From contig CAWBPN010000011.1 of NCBI GenBank assembly GCA_963790715.1, forward strand, positions 310,001-374,000: a DNA stretch of 64,000 bases, written 5' to 3'. The first letter of the stretch is position 1, and every line of letters starts with the position of its first letter. Below are positions 35,333-45,758 of this stretch, in pieces. The stretch comes from DCFW01 sp963790715. Its GTDB lineage: Bacteria; Bacteroidota; Bacteroidia; Bacteroidales; Bacteroidaceae. The translations under genes were made by a program, and so were the position numbers. The notes beneath the pieces were generated by a model. The model saw nothing but the letters and a program-made list of their open reading frames with translations. It searched no databases and had not been told where the DNA came from.

Positions 35333-37552
35333 TTATTCCAACTTAAAATCCAACTGTGATTTTATATCTTGTGATGACGAACCGACTAATGCTTTAAACA
35401 CCCCCGGTTTTGCTTTCCACTGATGTCGGACTGCATCATAATAACGAAGAGCATCCTTATTTATTGTAATAACAGCTTGTCTTTTTTCTCCGGGTTGCAA
35501 ATACAACTTAGTAAATTCCTTTAATTCTTTCACAGGTCGTGGCACTGCAGGATTAACCTCAGAAATATATAGCTGCACGACTTCGGATCCGGCACGTTTG
35601 CCATTATTAGTAATATCTATTTTGAAAGAAATACTGTCATTTGAATTCATTATTATTTTATCACTACTTAATTTGCCGTACTTGAATGTGGTATAGCTCA
35701 AACCGTATCCGAACGGAAACAAAGGAGAGAGATGTTGCTTGTCTATATAGCGATAGCCTACATAAATGCCGTCTTTATAATTAACACTGGTTCCGTTTCC
35801 GGGATATTCACCCACAGCATTGGCAGAACACTGGTTAAGACTTTTATAGAAAGTTACAGGGAGTTTACCCGAAGGATTTACATCTCCGAACAACACATCC
35901 GCAATAGCATTTCCTGCCGAAGAACCTTCATACCATGCTTCCATGATGCCCGGAACTTTTTTAACCCACGGCATAGCCACAGCCCCACCGCTGATAATAA
36001 CTACAGCCAAATTAGGATTGCTCTCTGCTAAAGCCGATATAAGACGATCTTGTCCGTAAGGCAGTTGCAATGTTGTACGGTCGTCCCCTTCACAATCTTC
36101 TTTAGGATTTTTGTTTAACCCACCTACATAAATAATGGCATCTACGTTTTTAGCAGCCTTCACTGCATAATCAAATAAAGAATCATTATTAATAGGTCTT
36201 ACCAACGGAGATTTAGCGTCTTTCACATCTTGCTCGGCTGTAGCCGGAGATTCATATCCTTTGGTATAAGTAATTTCTATATTATCTTTTTTTGCCCGTT
36301 CGGTTATTCCCTGTAACGGAGATACTTCGCATTTAACTTTAAGCGATGAAGATCCACCTCCAATTGTCATTCTCTTAGTAGCATTTTCACCGACTACTAA
36401 TATCCTTTTTACTTTATCAGCATTTATCGGAAGTACCGAATGCTTATTTTGTAACAGTACAATACCTTCTTGTGCTATTTTTCTTCCGGCTTCAAAATGT
36501 TCATCTGTAGCAAACGACCCATAAGGACGATGCGGATTCATATTAGTACGGAATTCCAACCTGAGTATCCGACGAACTTTATCATTCAATTCATTCTCTG
36601 TAAGCTCACCGTTTTCTATCATTTTTAAGTATGGCTCCGCCATGTAGTAGCTGTCATAGGCATTGCTCACTCCCCAAGTCAGTCCGTTTGTCCACGAACC
36701 GAATTCGATATCCAGTCCGTTTTTCACACATTGCAAAGTATTATGTGCGCCTCCCCAATCTGATATTACAACACCGTCAAATCCCCAATCATGTTTAAGA
36801 ATATCATTAAGTAAATATTGATTTTGACAACAATGTTGATTTTTATATCGGTTGTATGAACCCATAATAGCCCATGCATGTCCTTTCTGCACGGCAGCTT
36901 TGAATGCAGGCAAATATATTTCGTTTAAAGTACGTTCGTCTACAATGACATTTATAGTATCACGATACTTTTCCTGATCATTTAAGGCAAAGTGCTTTAC
37001 ACACGATGCCACACCGTTAGATTGTACTCCTTCAATGTATGGCACAACCATGCAAGATGTAAGATACGGGTCTTCACCCATATATTCAAAATTACGACCG
37101 TTGAGAGGTGTACGGCAAATGTTTACCCCCGGACCTAACAATACATTTTTATTTCTGTATCTGGCTTCTTCACCTATACTTTTACCATATAAATTTGCCA
37201 TCTGCGGATTCCATGTAGCAGCCAAACATGTCAATGCAGGGAATGCCGTGCAAGAATCGTTTGTCCAGTTTGCCCCATACCATTCGTCCCACATCACTTC
37301 TGCACGAATCCCGTGAGGACCGTCAGACATCCAATTCTCAGGAATACCCAACCGTGGAACACCAGGTGAACTGAATTTTGATTGTGCATGTATCATCGCG
37401 ATCTTCTCTTTTAGAGTCATACGCGATAGAGCATCTTCAACACGCTGCTCAATAGGCTTTGAATCATCCAAATAGACAGGACGATTTTGAGCAATGATGC
37501 CGGGAGTGAATAAAATCACTCCCAGTATCATTGACTTCACATATTTATTCAT
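35333..37552 (-). CDS. GH3 beta-glucosidase
   Basis: A 739-residue exported glycoside hydrolase family 3 enzyme that trims glucose (or another sugar) from the non-reducing ends of oligosaccharides. A signal peptide ends near residue 21 (GIIAQ), so it is probably periplasmic. The N-terminal TIM barrel shows MSDGPHGIR, NICRTPLNGRNFEYMGEDPYL, CVKHFALNDQE and the nucleophile D265 in VVISDWGG. The (alpha/beta)6 sandwich follows (ILVVGENA, IIYVGGLN), then a fibronectin-III-like domain (about 640-730). It is the last gene of SusC-SusD-GH30-SGBP-GH3, which in B. thetaiotaomicron makes the beta-1,6-glucan locus. Confidence 0.93.
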   Translation of the reverse strand: MNKYVKSMILGVILFTPGIIAQNRPVYLDDSKPIEQRVEDALSRMTLKEKIAMIHAQSKFSSPGVPRLGIPENWMSDGPHGIRAEVMWDEWYGANWTNDSCTAFPALTCLAATWNPQMANLYGKSIGEEARYRNKNVLLGPGVNICRTPLNGRNFEYMGEDPYLTSCMVVPYIEGVQSNGVASCVKHFALNDQEKYRDTINVIVDERTLNEIYLPAFKAAVQKGHAWAIMGSYNRYKNQHCCQNQYLLNDILKHDWGFDGVVISDWGGAHNTLQCVKNGLDIEFGSWTNGLTWGVSNAYDSYYMAEPYLKMIENGELTENELNDKVRRILRLEFRTNMNPHRPYGSFATDEHFEAGRKIAQEGIVLLQNKHSVLPINADKVKRILVVGENATKRMTIGGGSSSLKVKCEVSPLQGITERAKKDNIEITYTKGYESPATAEQDVKDAKSPLVRPINNDSLFDYAVKAAKNVDAIIYVGGLNKNPKEDCEGDDRTTLQLPYGQDRLISALAESNPNLAVVIISGGAVAMPWVKKVPGIMEAWYEGSSAGNAIADVLFGDVNPSGKLPVTFYKSLNQCSANAVGEYPGNGTSVNYKDGIYVGYRYIDKQHLSPLFPFGYGLSYTTFKYGKLSSDKIIMNSNDSISFKIDITNNGKRAGSEVVQLYISEVNPAVPRPVKELKEFTKLYLQPGEKRQAVITINKDALRYYDAVRHQWKAKPGVFKALVGSSSQDIKSQLDFKLE

Positions 37553-37566
37553 GTTTATTATCCTTA

Positions 37567-38943
37567 TTATTTTTTAGTAACGGTAAGTGTTGCTGCATTT
37601 ATTCCTTTTGAACAATCAACTGTGAATACATACGTTGCGCCGCTTTGCAAAGTGGCTCCCGGTATAAGATATATGTTACCGTTGTCACCTCCATTCGTCC
37701 CATCACCTATAACTACGATATTGCTTGTCGTGGATAGAACATAAGGACTTGTGGATAATCCGTCAAACTCGTTACCCCAATTGTTTTGATGGAAGAACTT
37801 GAAATTGATAGAACTTGTATTTAACTGCTGACCTGCTACCAATGTAATTTGATAAACCCCGGCTGAAACCTGAGCCATACACAGAGCGTTGCCTGTGGAC
37901 CAATTTATTCCGTTACTTGCATACGCTGGTTTACCTATATTACCATCTCCTATTATCCACAAAGCACCGGAACCTTTGGATTGCAAAGATGCCGTGGTGG
38001 TGGAATTTGTCATAGCATAAACTTGAAAATAATTCAAATTGAAATTTGCTGTAACTTGATATAATCCTGTAAGAGCATTAAATGTAAGTGTACCATCACT
38101 ATTTTTAGTGAAGAAATCCGGATCATTAAACCAACTGCTTGATGAAAATGCATCGGCACCGCCTACAGCATATTTTTGTCCTTGGGTAAGTGTTCCATAA
38201 TATGTATAAATTCCATCTGCCGAATATGTCATTGCTGTTCCATTGAACGTAGGTATGAATAATGGAGTATATTCATATGTATAGGCATTAAAAGTTATGG
38301 TTATATTACCTGCACTACTGTTAATAAAAGATATGTAATTAGTAGAATTTTGTACGACATCAGAACTGCTGTTATCTGCGCCGAAAGTTATTTGGTTGCC
38401 ACTCGCATCTGCTACAGGAGCTACAATATATCCTTTTACTTTATTAGTCGTTGACGGTACCTTTACTGAAAATAAGTACGGATTACCCTGAGAAGGAGTC
38501 ATAGTATAATTATTACCGTCTGAAGTGATTAATGTAAGTGATGAATATTGAGGACGAGTTAATGCTACACTATAGTCTTTTTCTGTTTTTGTGAAATGTA
38601 TATTTTGTAACACAAATTTTAAAGATGCATTACCATTAGGTATATTCTTATAATACGGTATATATATTTTACCTGAATAGTCTCCATAAGTTTTAGTACG
38701 GATCGTTGTTGTAGAAACTAACTCATTGCCATAATATAAGTATGCTTTCAATGTAGATAAAGGAATATTTCCTCCGTCGGTGACATTAATCTTAAAATTT
38801 AAACTGTCTCCGAATTGAGCTGATGTTCCAACTGTATTTGGTGTTATTACAGGATTTCCAACTGCATTATCATCATTACTGTTACATGATGACATGCTGA
38901 GGACACAGAATAAAGCAAATGCAAAATATTTTAATGTTTTCAT
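37567..38943 (-). CDS. Surface glycan-binding lipoprotein (SusE-like)
   Basis: A 458-residue predicted surface lipoprotein, lipobox Cys20 (SMSSC) followed by acidic/Asn residues (NSNDDN) as in surface-exposed Bacteroidota lipoproteins. The body is beta-rich, with Ig-like strands, repeated aromatic-containing modules (LWIIGDGNIGKP, FKFFHQNNWGNEFDG, VVIGDGTNGGDNGNIYLIPG) and no catalytic motif. It falls between GH30 and GH3 with 14 and 27 base gaps. In the analogous B. thetaiotaomicron locus this position holds the surface glycan-binding protein. Ligand binding is inferred from position and fold-like features. Confidence 0.8.
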   Translation of the reverse strand: MKTLKYFAFALFCVLSMSSCNSNDDNAVGNPVITPNTVGTSAQFGDSLNFKINVTDGGNIPLSTLKAYLYYGNELVSTTTIRTKTYGDYSGKIYIPYYKNIPNGNASLKFVLQNIHFTKTEKDYSVALTRPQYSSLTLITSDGNNYTMTPSQGNPYLFSVKVPSTTNKVKGYIVAPVADASGNQITFGADNSSSDVVQNSTNYISFINSSAGNITITFNAYTYEYTPLFIPTFNGTAMTYSADGIYTYYGTLTQGQKYAVGGADAFSSSSWFNDPDFFTKNSDGTLTFNALTGLYQVTANFNLNYFQVYAMTNSTTTASLQSKGSGALWIIGDGNIGKPAYASNGINWSTGNALCMAQVSAGVYQITLVAGQQLNTSSINFKFFHQNNWGNEFDGLSTSPYVLSTTSNIVVIGDGTNGGDNGNIYLIPGATLQSGATYVFTVDCSKGINAATLTVTKK

Positions 38944-38970
38944 ATTTTTATTGTTTATTTATTATATAAA

Positions 38971-40488
38971 TTACCATTTACATGATACTATGCCGTAAGC
39001 AGGTAAAGTACAACTGAAGTGATTTGTGCCGTCACTGATTACAACATCATTGGACGAACTATTGTTATTACATAAAACGACAGCTTTAGTTCCATCCGGA
39101 TTCTTAAAAGCAGAACAAGAAAGTCCTGAAGTCGTATAACTTGTGTTTGCAATTCCAATTCTTTTTGCACCAGGTTTTACGACACTAGATAAATGTGCAA
39201 TAATATAATAATGCGAATTTTTACTTATTGTCTTATAATCGCTTGCATTTATATCAACCGCACCATAGCATGTTTGGCATCCGCCATCCAAGTTAGGACC
39301 CATGTTAGTATCAAGCATCAAATTCCATACTACAACAGCTGTACAATAACGATTGACAGTTCCTAACGCTATATCTTCCATATCAGGAATAAGCCTTACA
39401 GATAAAGCTCTACCGTTATTCCACGTACCTATTGATGCTTCGTCAAATATCAATCCTTTTGATGTATTCTGATTATGTACATTAGTTAATTCCGTGTTTG
39501 AACCTCCATAATTATGATAAGCCGAACCTACCACATATTCAGAACCTTCAAAAGATGTACCTAATGTATTATATACTTTTATAGGGTATTCGTATTGGTC
39601 TGAAGCACCATCATAATCGTAATTATGATCGAATACATATATTTTTGTATTTACATTATTACTTTTGAATGCTGATGCCAAAACCTTTACAAATGCAGCT
39701 TCTTCTTCCCAAGGCATGTAAGTTGATGCACAATTTCCGGTGTTAAGTGGTTCATTTTGAGGAGTGACGGCGTAAATATTGATTCCATTGCTTTTAAATG
39801 CATTAATCCAATCTACGAAATAAGTTGCATAATCTTGATAATAATCAGGATTCAGATGTCCGTTTGTCCACGAATCGTATGAAGCTTTAGTTTTTATATC
39901 CGATACTTTCATCCATTTCGGGCAAGTCCAAGGTGAACCTATTATCTTAACATTAGGATTGATTGCCAATATTTCCTTTAAAATAGGAATTACGTAATTT
40001 GTTTCATCAGAATACAGAGCAAAATTTTCAATGCCTTTTTTATCACAACATGTATACTCCGTGCTTGAAAAGTCGCTGCATCCGATAGAAATTCTCACAT
40101 AACTAAAGCCATAGCCTTCAGTATTGGAAAAAGTTTCTTTTAAAAACTTCGTTCTGTCGGTTTGTGACATTTTCAATAAATTGTATGCTGTCGAATAAGT
40201 GATTGCAGCTCCGAAACCGTCCATAGTTTGATATGTAGTAGTAGTATCAACAACTATAGTGCGAGGTGCCATATTACTTCCTATGGTAATGCTGGCATTA
40301 CTCTTATCCAACAAAAATCTACCGTCGGCGGATGTTGTATACAGAGACGCTTTAGTTGAGATGGAATCTGAATCACTTTTACCTCCTCCATTGCCGGGGT
40401 TCACTGCCGGAGAGTTACTCCCGCATGCAGTGAGCGACGTAGCAATGCAACTAATGAAAATCAATATATGTCTAATCTTTAATTTCAT
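38971..40488 (-). CDS. GH30 endo-beta-1,6-glucanase-type lipoprotein
   Basis: A 505-residue lipoprotein (Cys22, SLTAC) of glycoside hydrolase family 30. The barrel carries QTMDGFGAAITYSTAYNLL, YVRISIGCSDFS, the acid/base E246 in TPQNEPLN and the nucleophile E350 in LIFDEASIG. A C-terminal beta-sandwich ends the protein (NHFSCTLPAYGIVSCKW). GH30 enzymes of this kind are beta-1,6-glucanases or glucosylceramidase/xylanase relatives. Conserved linkage to SusCD, an SGBP and GH3 favours surface endo-cleavage of beta-1,6-glucan. It starts 11 bases after the susD stop. Confidence 0.9.
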   Translation of the reverse strand: MKLKIRHILIFISCIATSLTACGSNSPAVNPGNGGGKSDSDSISTKASLYTTSADGRFLLDKSNASITIGSNMAPRTIVVDTTTTYQTMDGFGAAITYSTAYNLLKMSQTDRTKFLKETFSNTEGYGFSYVRISIGCSDFSSTEYTCCDKKGIENFALYSDETNYVIPILKEILAINPNVKIIGSPWTCPKWMKVSDIKTKASYDSWTNGHLNPDYYQDYATYFVDWINAFKSNGINIYAVTPQNEPLNTGNCASTYMPWEEEAAFVKVLASAFKSNNVNTKIYVFDHNYDYDGASDQYEYPIKVYNTLGTSFEGSEYVVGSAYHNYGGSNTELTNVHNQNTSKGLIFDEASIGTWNNGRALSVRLIPDMEDIALGTVNRYCTAVVVWNLMLDTNMGPNLDGGCQTCYGAVDINASDYKTISKNSHYYIIAHLSSVVKPGAKRIGIANTSYTTSGLSCSAFKNPDGTKAVVLCNNNSSSNDVVISDGTNHFSCTLPAYGIVSCKW

Positions 40489-40499
40489 CTTTTACTCTT

Positions 40500-42020
40500 T
40501 TAATAGCCAGGATTCTGTGTCAAATTTGAATTCTGATCCAATGCTGTTTGAGGAATAGGCATTAAGTAAGAATTGCTGGTGAATTTATTTACCTGAGATA
40601 ATCTACCGCTGTCTTTACTGTATACGGCATTCATAACCGGTTCTACTAAGCCATTTCTGCAAAGATCAAACCAACGTTGTCCTTCAAAGCAAAGTTCTAA
40701 TCGGCGTTCATTCAAAACTGCATTTAGCATGCTGCTTTTTGTAGATACATCACTTGAAGCCAAATCAGATACTTTAGCACGTTCACGAATCTGATTTACA
40801 AGTGCTAAGGCTCCGGATAAATTACCTTGATATGTATATGCTTCAGCTTCGAGCAACAAAATATCAGCTAAACGCAACTTGATAATACTATTTAAGCCTG
40901 AACGTATCTTATACATAAATGGATAGTGATCTGCAGGATAGTAATTGCTCCATGAACATGTATAATACACAATAGATTGGTTCTTTCTCACAGTATCCCC
41001 TTCCTGATCAAAAGCGTTTATGAGGTCGCGTGACGGGGTTACCCATTTTGCCCATGTGAAATAATAATCATAATTATCTAGTTGTCGACCTAACATCCAT
41101 GTTACCCAATTGCCGTTGCCGGATGTATATTGATATTCCAATATGCTTTCCGGAGTATTGCGTGCCTGACAATCCTTTGCCGCTGTATTATAACCGAAAA
41201 GATCGGAATAATTACTATCTAGCTGTAAGCCAGGGGTTGCTCGTACCATATCGGCATATTGGATGACTTTACTGTAATCTTGTACAGGTTTTTCTGCATA
41301 TACTTTAGCCAACATAGCTTCTGCAACTGTCTTTGATAATAATGTTTTATTTGTCTGATTGAAGTTAGGAGCAGAGTTTAATGCATCTGTCAAATCGGAA
41401 ATAATCTGCGCATAGCACTCCTTAGCTGTGCTTTTTGCCGGATAATATGTAGGGTATACTTGTTTGACATTACCTGATGTTATCGTTTTGGCTGTAGTAG
41501 TTATTATAGGGAATGAACCCCATATACGTGCCATTTCAAACATTATCATCGCTCTGTAAATTTTCCCTTCAGCTTTCCACTGATCATGATCGGCTTGTGT
41601 GATTTTACCTTCGGTTAATAGAGGATCTATGCCGTTGATAAGAACGTTTGCTTGAGCTATATCTGTCATGTATCCATCCCAGTCACGAGAAAAAACAGAA
41701 CTACTGGCATCGATAGAATTCGTTTCAAATGGAACGACTTCCGCTCCTGTTGTTCCGCCATAGGCATCATCAGCATGTGCGTCGGCCAACAAAAGTAAAT
41801 CAAGATATCCATATTCCTGTCCATCTTTTAATGATTGGTAAAGCACAGTACGCTGGCTCGAAGCAGCTGCACTATCTTTCAACACAGCAGTTGTTGTATC
41901 AGTTTGTTTTCCTTGCGTTAACTCAGTAGGAGTGGATACAGGATCATAATTTAATGTGCATGCGGTGAATAATCCGAAAAAAGCACAAGCTAATGTTATT
42001 TTAATATATTTGGATTTCAT
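40500..42020 (-). CDS. SusD/RagB-family glycan-binding lipoprotein
   Basis: A 506-residue SusD-like lipoprotein with lipobox Cys21 (LFTAC). It has the TPR-type core (MIMFEMARIWGSFPII), the LRLADILLLEAEAYTYQGN helix, NERRLELCFEGQRWFDLCR and the C-terminal LMPIPQTALDQNSNLTQNPGY. Partner of the SusC immediately upstream (12-base gap). It is shorter than the SusD of the first locus and close to SusD proper. It would form the lid of the outer-membrane importer for the GH30 products. Confidence 0.95.
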   Translation of the reverse strand: MKSKYIKITLACAFFGLFTACTLNYDPVSTPTELTQGKQTDTTTAVLKDSAAASSQRTVLYQSLKDGQEYGYLDLLLLADAHADDAYGGTTGAEVVPFETNSIDASSSVFSRDWDGYMTDIAQANVLINGIDPLLTEGKITQADHDQWKAEGKIYRAMIMFEMARIWGSFPIITTTAKTITSGNVKQVYPTYYPAKSTAKECYAQIISDLTDALNSAPNFNQTNKTLLSKTVAEAMLAKVYAEKPVQDYSKVIQYADMVRATPGLQLDSNYSDLFGYNTAAKDCQARNTPESILEYQYTSGNGNWVTWMLGRQLDNYDYYFTWAKWVTPSRDLINAFDQEGDTVRKNQSIVYYTCSWSNYYPADHYPFMYKIRSGLNSIIKLRLADILLLEAEAYTYQGNLSGALALVNQIRERAKVSDLASSDVSTKSSMLNAVLNERRLELCFEGQRWFDLCRNGLVEPVMNAVYSKDSGRLSQVNKFTSNSYLMPIPQTALDQNSNLTQNPGY

Positions 42021-42032
42021 AATGTATTATTT

Positions 42033-45023
42033 TTAAAATTCAATATTTATACCGAAGACTAACGATTTACATAATGGATAAGTTCCGTAATCAAGACCTT
42101 GTACAGAACCACTGTCGCCATATTGATTAACTTCAGGATCCATTCCTTTATATTTTGTAATAGTAAAAAGATTACTGCACGACATATAAGGTTGTAATCT
42201 CGATATTCCCCATTTGTTCAAGGTCTGATTAGAAACGTTATAAGATAATGATATATCTTTTATACGTAGGTAACTGCCGTTTTCAAGAAAGTATGTCGAG
42301 TTTTTAATGTTGAAATTAGCTTTCGGCACATTGGTAATTTGTCCGGGAATTTCCCATCTTTTTAATACACGAGTGGATTGATTCTTGCCATCGTACATTC
42401 CTTCTGTTTCCATACGTGATACATTGTATATGTCATTTCCGTAACTTCCTTGTAATAGAATGCTTAAGTTCAATCCTTTATATGAAAAATTGTTTGTCAT
42501 ACCGTAAGTAAATTTCGGATTCGGGTTTCCGATATATGTCCTATCTGAAGCTGAGATTATTCCATCTTTATTTACATCACGGTATTTCAAGTTTCCGGTT
42601 TCAGGATCAACTCCATCTGATATGTAACCGTAAAATGCGCCTAATGGGTGTCCAGGAGCATTTCTTACCACATAATCATGAACATCATCAGTTGTCATGG
42701 CATCATAATAAACTTGAGTCAAATATAATTTCTTCAGTTTATTTCGGTTGAATGAGATATTGAAATCTGTGTTCCAATTGAATATTCCGGTAATATTTTT
42801 TGAACTTACTGAAAATTCCCATCCTTTATTTACCATATCTCCTCCATTATAAACTAGAGAGTTTGCCGGAGCACTACCTGAAGGGAGAATAACTGTCATT
42901 AACATGTTTGTAGTTTTCTTATAATAGTAGTCCATATAAAATGTCAATCTATTCTTTAAGACAGTCAAATCAAGTCCTAAATCAGTTTGTGAAGTTGTCT
43001 CCCAAGTAAGATCAGGGTTGCTGAGTGTTGACTGTGAAAATGTAGGTATGGCATTCGCGTCTGAGCCTGTTCCAAACCACTGTATTCTGTTGATATTATA
43101 TTGTGCCAAATATCCATAATCTCCTAATCCTGATTGATTACCGGTTTGTCCCCAACCCCCACGTAATTTTAAATCATCAATCCAGGTCAATGACTTCATG
43201 AAATTTTCACTTGAAATACGCCATGCTCCTGAAAAAGAAGGGAAATATCCCCATCTGTGTCCCGGAGCCAATTTCGAAGAACCATCAGCACGAATGTTAC
43301 CAGTAAGCATATATTTGTTATCATAGTTATAAGCTACTCGCGCAAAATACGAATTAATGGCCCAATTGGATGCTGTAGTTCCTGTTCCGGTCCATGATAT
43401 TTTATTGGCAGCATTTAATGTCTCAAAATCTCCATTGGCATAATCTGAAGCATTAATATAACTTTCCGACCATTTGGAATTAGTCCACGATGATCCCATC
43501 ATAGCATCGATATTATTTTTACCGAAACCTTTCGTATAATTTAAGACATTGTCAAAAATTAATACCGAGCCTATCGAACGAGAATCATATCCCGTACCTT
43601 TATTATTCCTGCCATCTTCTGTCTGTATAGGATCTTCAAAATTAAATGTATTCGAATAAGTACGATCCAATGTTAAAGATGAACTGAATTTTAGACCAGG
43701 AAAAAATGTTATTATCGCTTTACCTGTAGCCAACAATCGATTATTTGATGTTTTATTATCTTTTGTACGAGCTATGTTTTCAGCAGGACTTGTAATATTG
43801 ACTCCGTAAAAATTGTTATTGTATTGTCCTGGATTTTTAGGATCCCATACCGGTGCATAGGTAGGTGTATTGATAACAGCAAGAATTAATCCACCACGAT
43901 TAGCTCCTGTACCTGAGATAATGGATCCTTTATTAGTATAATCCGAATATGCTATGTTAGCATTTATGTCTAACCAACTCCTAATTTGATTGTCAACAGA
44001 TAACTTAAAATTGTATCTCTGATAACTCGAAGATTTAACTACGCCATTTTCTCCAGTATAACCTCCGGAAATATAGTAATTTGAATGATCATTACCATTA
44101 GTTACTGCTACTTGATAATTTTGTTCATATCCGGTACGGAATGTTTGATCACGCCAATTAGTCTCATCCCTTAATGTGTCAGGTAAATTTACCAATCCTA
44201 TTTCTTTTTGCAACGCTTCGTATTGCACCGTGTTCAGAGGTTTGATATTGTCCTTAACTTTATTAAATGAATAATGTGCATTGAATGAAATTTTAGATAC
44301 ACCTTTTTGTCCTTGCTTAGTGGTTATCATGATAACACCGTTGGCTGCACGTGAACCATAAATTGCTGCTGAAGAAGCATCTTTTAATATTTGCATACTT
44401 TCAATGTCATCTGCCGATAAATAACTTATGTCTGTCATCGGTACCCCATCAACAACATATAGAGGATCATTGCTACCATTAAGAGATGTAGTTCCACGTA
44501 CACGTACGGTAGGAGTTGAACCCGGTTGTCCATTAGCTTGCATGACTGAAACGCCAGCAGCTTTTCCTTCAACTCCTTGCATTGCTGTAACAATTGGGCG
44601 TTCCTCCAAATCTTTTGTAGAAACACTAGAAACGGCAGTAGTAACGTCTTTACGCTTTACTGAACCGTAACCGATAACCAAAACTTCATTTAAAAGTTCT
44701 GAATTATCCTTGAGAGTTATCTTTAAATAGTCTGAATTGACGGTTACTACCTTCGTTTGAAAACCGACAAAAGAGATCTTCAATGATGAATTTTGTTTTA
44801 CCTTTATACTGAAAATACCGTTAATATCGGTAACAGTACCATTAGTAGTACCATTCTCAAATACAGACGCCCCCATCACAGGTTGATTTGACGAATCAAA
44901 CACTTCTCCTCTAATAGTTTTGGTTTGTGCAAAAACTGGAATAGTACTCATTATACTCATTAAGAGTAATAAAAATAATGGATTTAGCAGTTTCCATAAA
45001 TTAGAGTTCCTTTTGTTCTTCAT
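42033..45023 (-). CDS. SusC/RagA-family TonB-dependent transporter
   Basis: A 996-residue TonB-dependent outer-membrane importer. Signal peptide to about residue 32, CarboxypepD_reg-like domain (IRGEVFDSSNQPVMGASVFENG), LNEVLVIGYGSVKRKDVTT, plug domain (DPLYVVDGVPMTDISYLSADDIESMQILKDASSAAIYGSRAANG, seen as separate blocks) and a barrel ending SLVFGINIEF. It is the first gene of the GH30/GH3 locus, with an 850-base gene-free region upstream that probably holds its control elements. Confidence 0.96.
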   Translation of the reverse strand: MKNKRNSNLWKLLNPLFLLLLMSIMSTIPVFAQTKTIRGEVFDSSNQPVMGASVFENGTTNGTVTDINGIFSIKVKQNSSLKISFVGFQTKVVTVNSDYLKITLKDNSELLNEVLVIGYGSVKRKDVTTAVSSVSTKDLEERPIVTAMQGVEGKAAGVSVMQANGQPGSTPTVRVRGTTSLNGSNDPLYVVDGVPMTDISYLSADDIESMQILKDASSAAIYGSRAANGVIMITTKQGQKGVSKISFNAHYSFNKVKDNIKPLNTVQYEALQKEIGLVNLPDTLRDETNWRDQTFRTGYEQNYQVAVTNGNDHSNYYISGGYTGENGVVKSSSYQRYNFKLSVDNQIRSWLDINANIAYSDYTNKGSIISGTGANRGGLILAVINTPTYAPVWDPKNPGQYNNNFYGVNITSPAENIARTKDNKTSNNRLLATGKAIITFFPGLKFSSSLTLDRTYSNTFNFEDPIQTEDGRNNKGTGYDSRSIGSVLIFDNVLNYTKGFGKNNIDAMMGSSWTNSKWSESYINASDYANGDFETLNAANKISWTGTGTTASNWAINSYFARVAYNYDNKYMLTGNIRADGSSKLAPGHRWGYFPSFSGAWRISSENFMKSLTWIDDLKLRGGWGQTGNQSGLGDYGYLAQYNINRIQWFGTGSDANAIPTFSQSTLSNPDLTWETTSQTDLGLDLTVLKNRLTFYMDYYYKKTTNMLMTVILPSGSAPANSLVYNGGDMVNKGWEFSVSSKNITGIFNWNTDFNISFNRNKLKKLYLTQVYYDAMTTDDVHDYVVRNAPGHPLGAFYGYISDGVDPETGNLKYRDVNKDGIISASDRTYIGNPNPKFTYGMTNNFSYKGLNLSILLQGSYGNDIYNVSRMETEGMYDGKNQSTRVLKRWEIPGQITNVPKANFNIKNSTYFLENGSYLRIKDISLSYNVSNQTLNKWGISRLQPYMSCSNLFTITKYKGMDPEVNQYGDSGSVQGLDYGTYPLCKSLVFGINIEF

Positions 45024-45066
45024 AAATGTTGATATTTAATTAATAATATTGTAATATTGTAACACA

Positions 45067-45074
45067 CAAATATA
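45067..45074 (-). promoter_or_regulatory. Putative -7 box of the second SusC operon
   Basis: Reverse complement TATATTTG is a perfect TAnnTTTG, 44 bases before the SusC start. A TCTG at about 22 bases upstream is the nearest -33 candidate, and a TTTG lies at 28. Confidence 0.45.
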
Positions 45075-45758
45075 TGTATTAAAATAGTACGTGTTTCAGA
45101 TACAAATATCCAAAGTGGATTTTTTCTTTCTCTGCTCTTTTATAACTCACAGACAATGAGCAGTATAGGCGTTATACATATAAATAGAAAAGTGGATGTC
45201 TGGTATAGGCATTTTATGCTTACTGCATACTTTTTAAGTCAGTATTCAGCTGAATAGATCACATCAAATAATGTCATTGGTATTATTCGTGTTTTTTTGT
45301 ACTTCTTTTTATCAAGTTAACTTATTTGGTTTGATGACTTTTTAACGACTTCTGAAAAATACAATTACACCTTTATATATATGCTTCCTTTATCTGAATA
45401 TTTTCGACCTCAATTAGGTCTTCATCGGCTGAATAGGTTAATTATTTTAAAACCTGAACACATGTGTTTGAGTTACACCCTCTCAAGGTTATTTATTGTT
45501 TATTCTATTCATGTTTCAGATAGAGAGAGATTAGTATGTTATCCGGTTCAACTGACAATGCATAATGATTCATACGAATGAAAAATCCATACAATAAGGT
45601 GTTGTATATTAAATTATATTTCTATTCTCGTTTAAATATTTGAGATGTTTATTGGAAATCAGATGAAAATCCGTGCCTAATGTGATTATGTCATTGCATT
45701 CAAAGCATCAAATTATATTGAAATATTTCTAAACATTTTCCTGCTAAATCGTTAAATA

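Noticed and set aside
45381..45581. 66-codon frame in the region upstream of the arabinose operon
   Set aside because: No signal, motif or promoter; length is expected by chance in AT-rich DNA.
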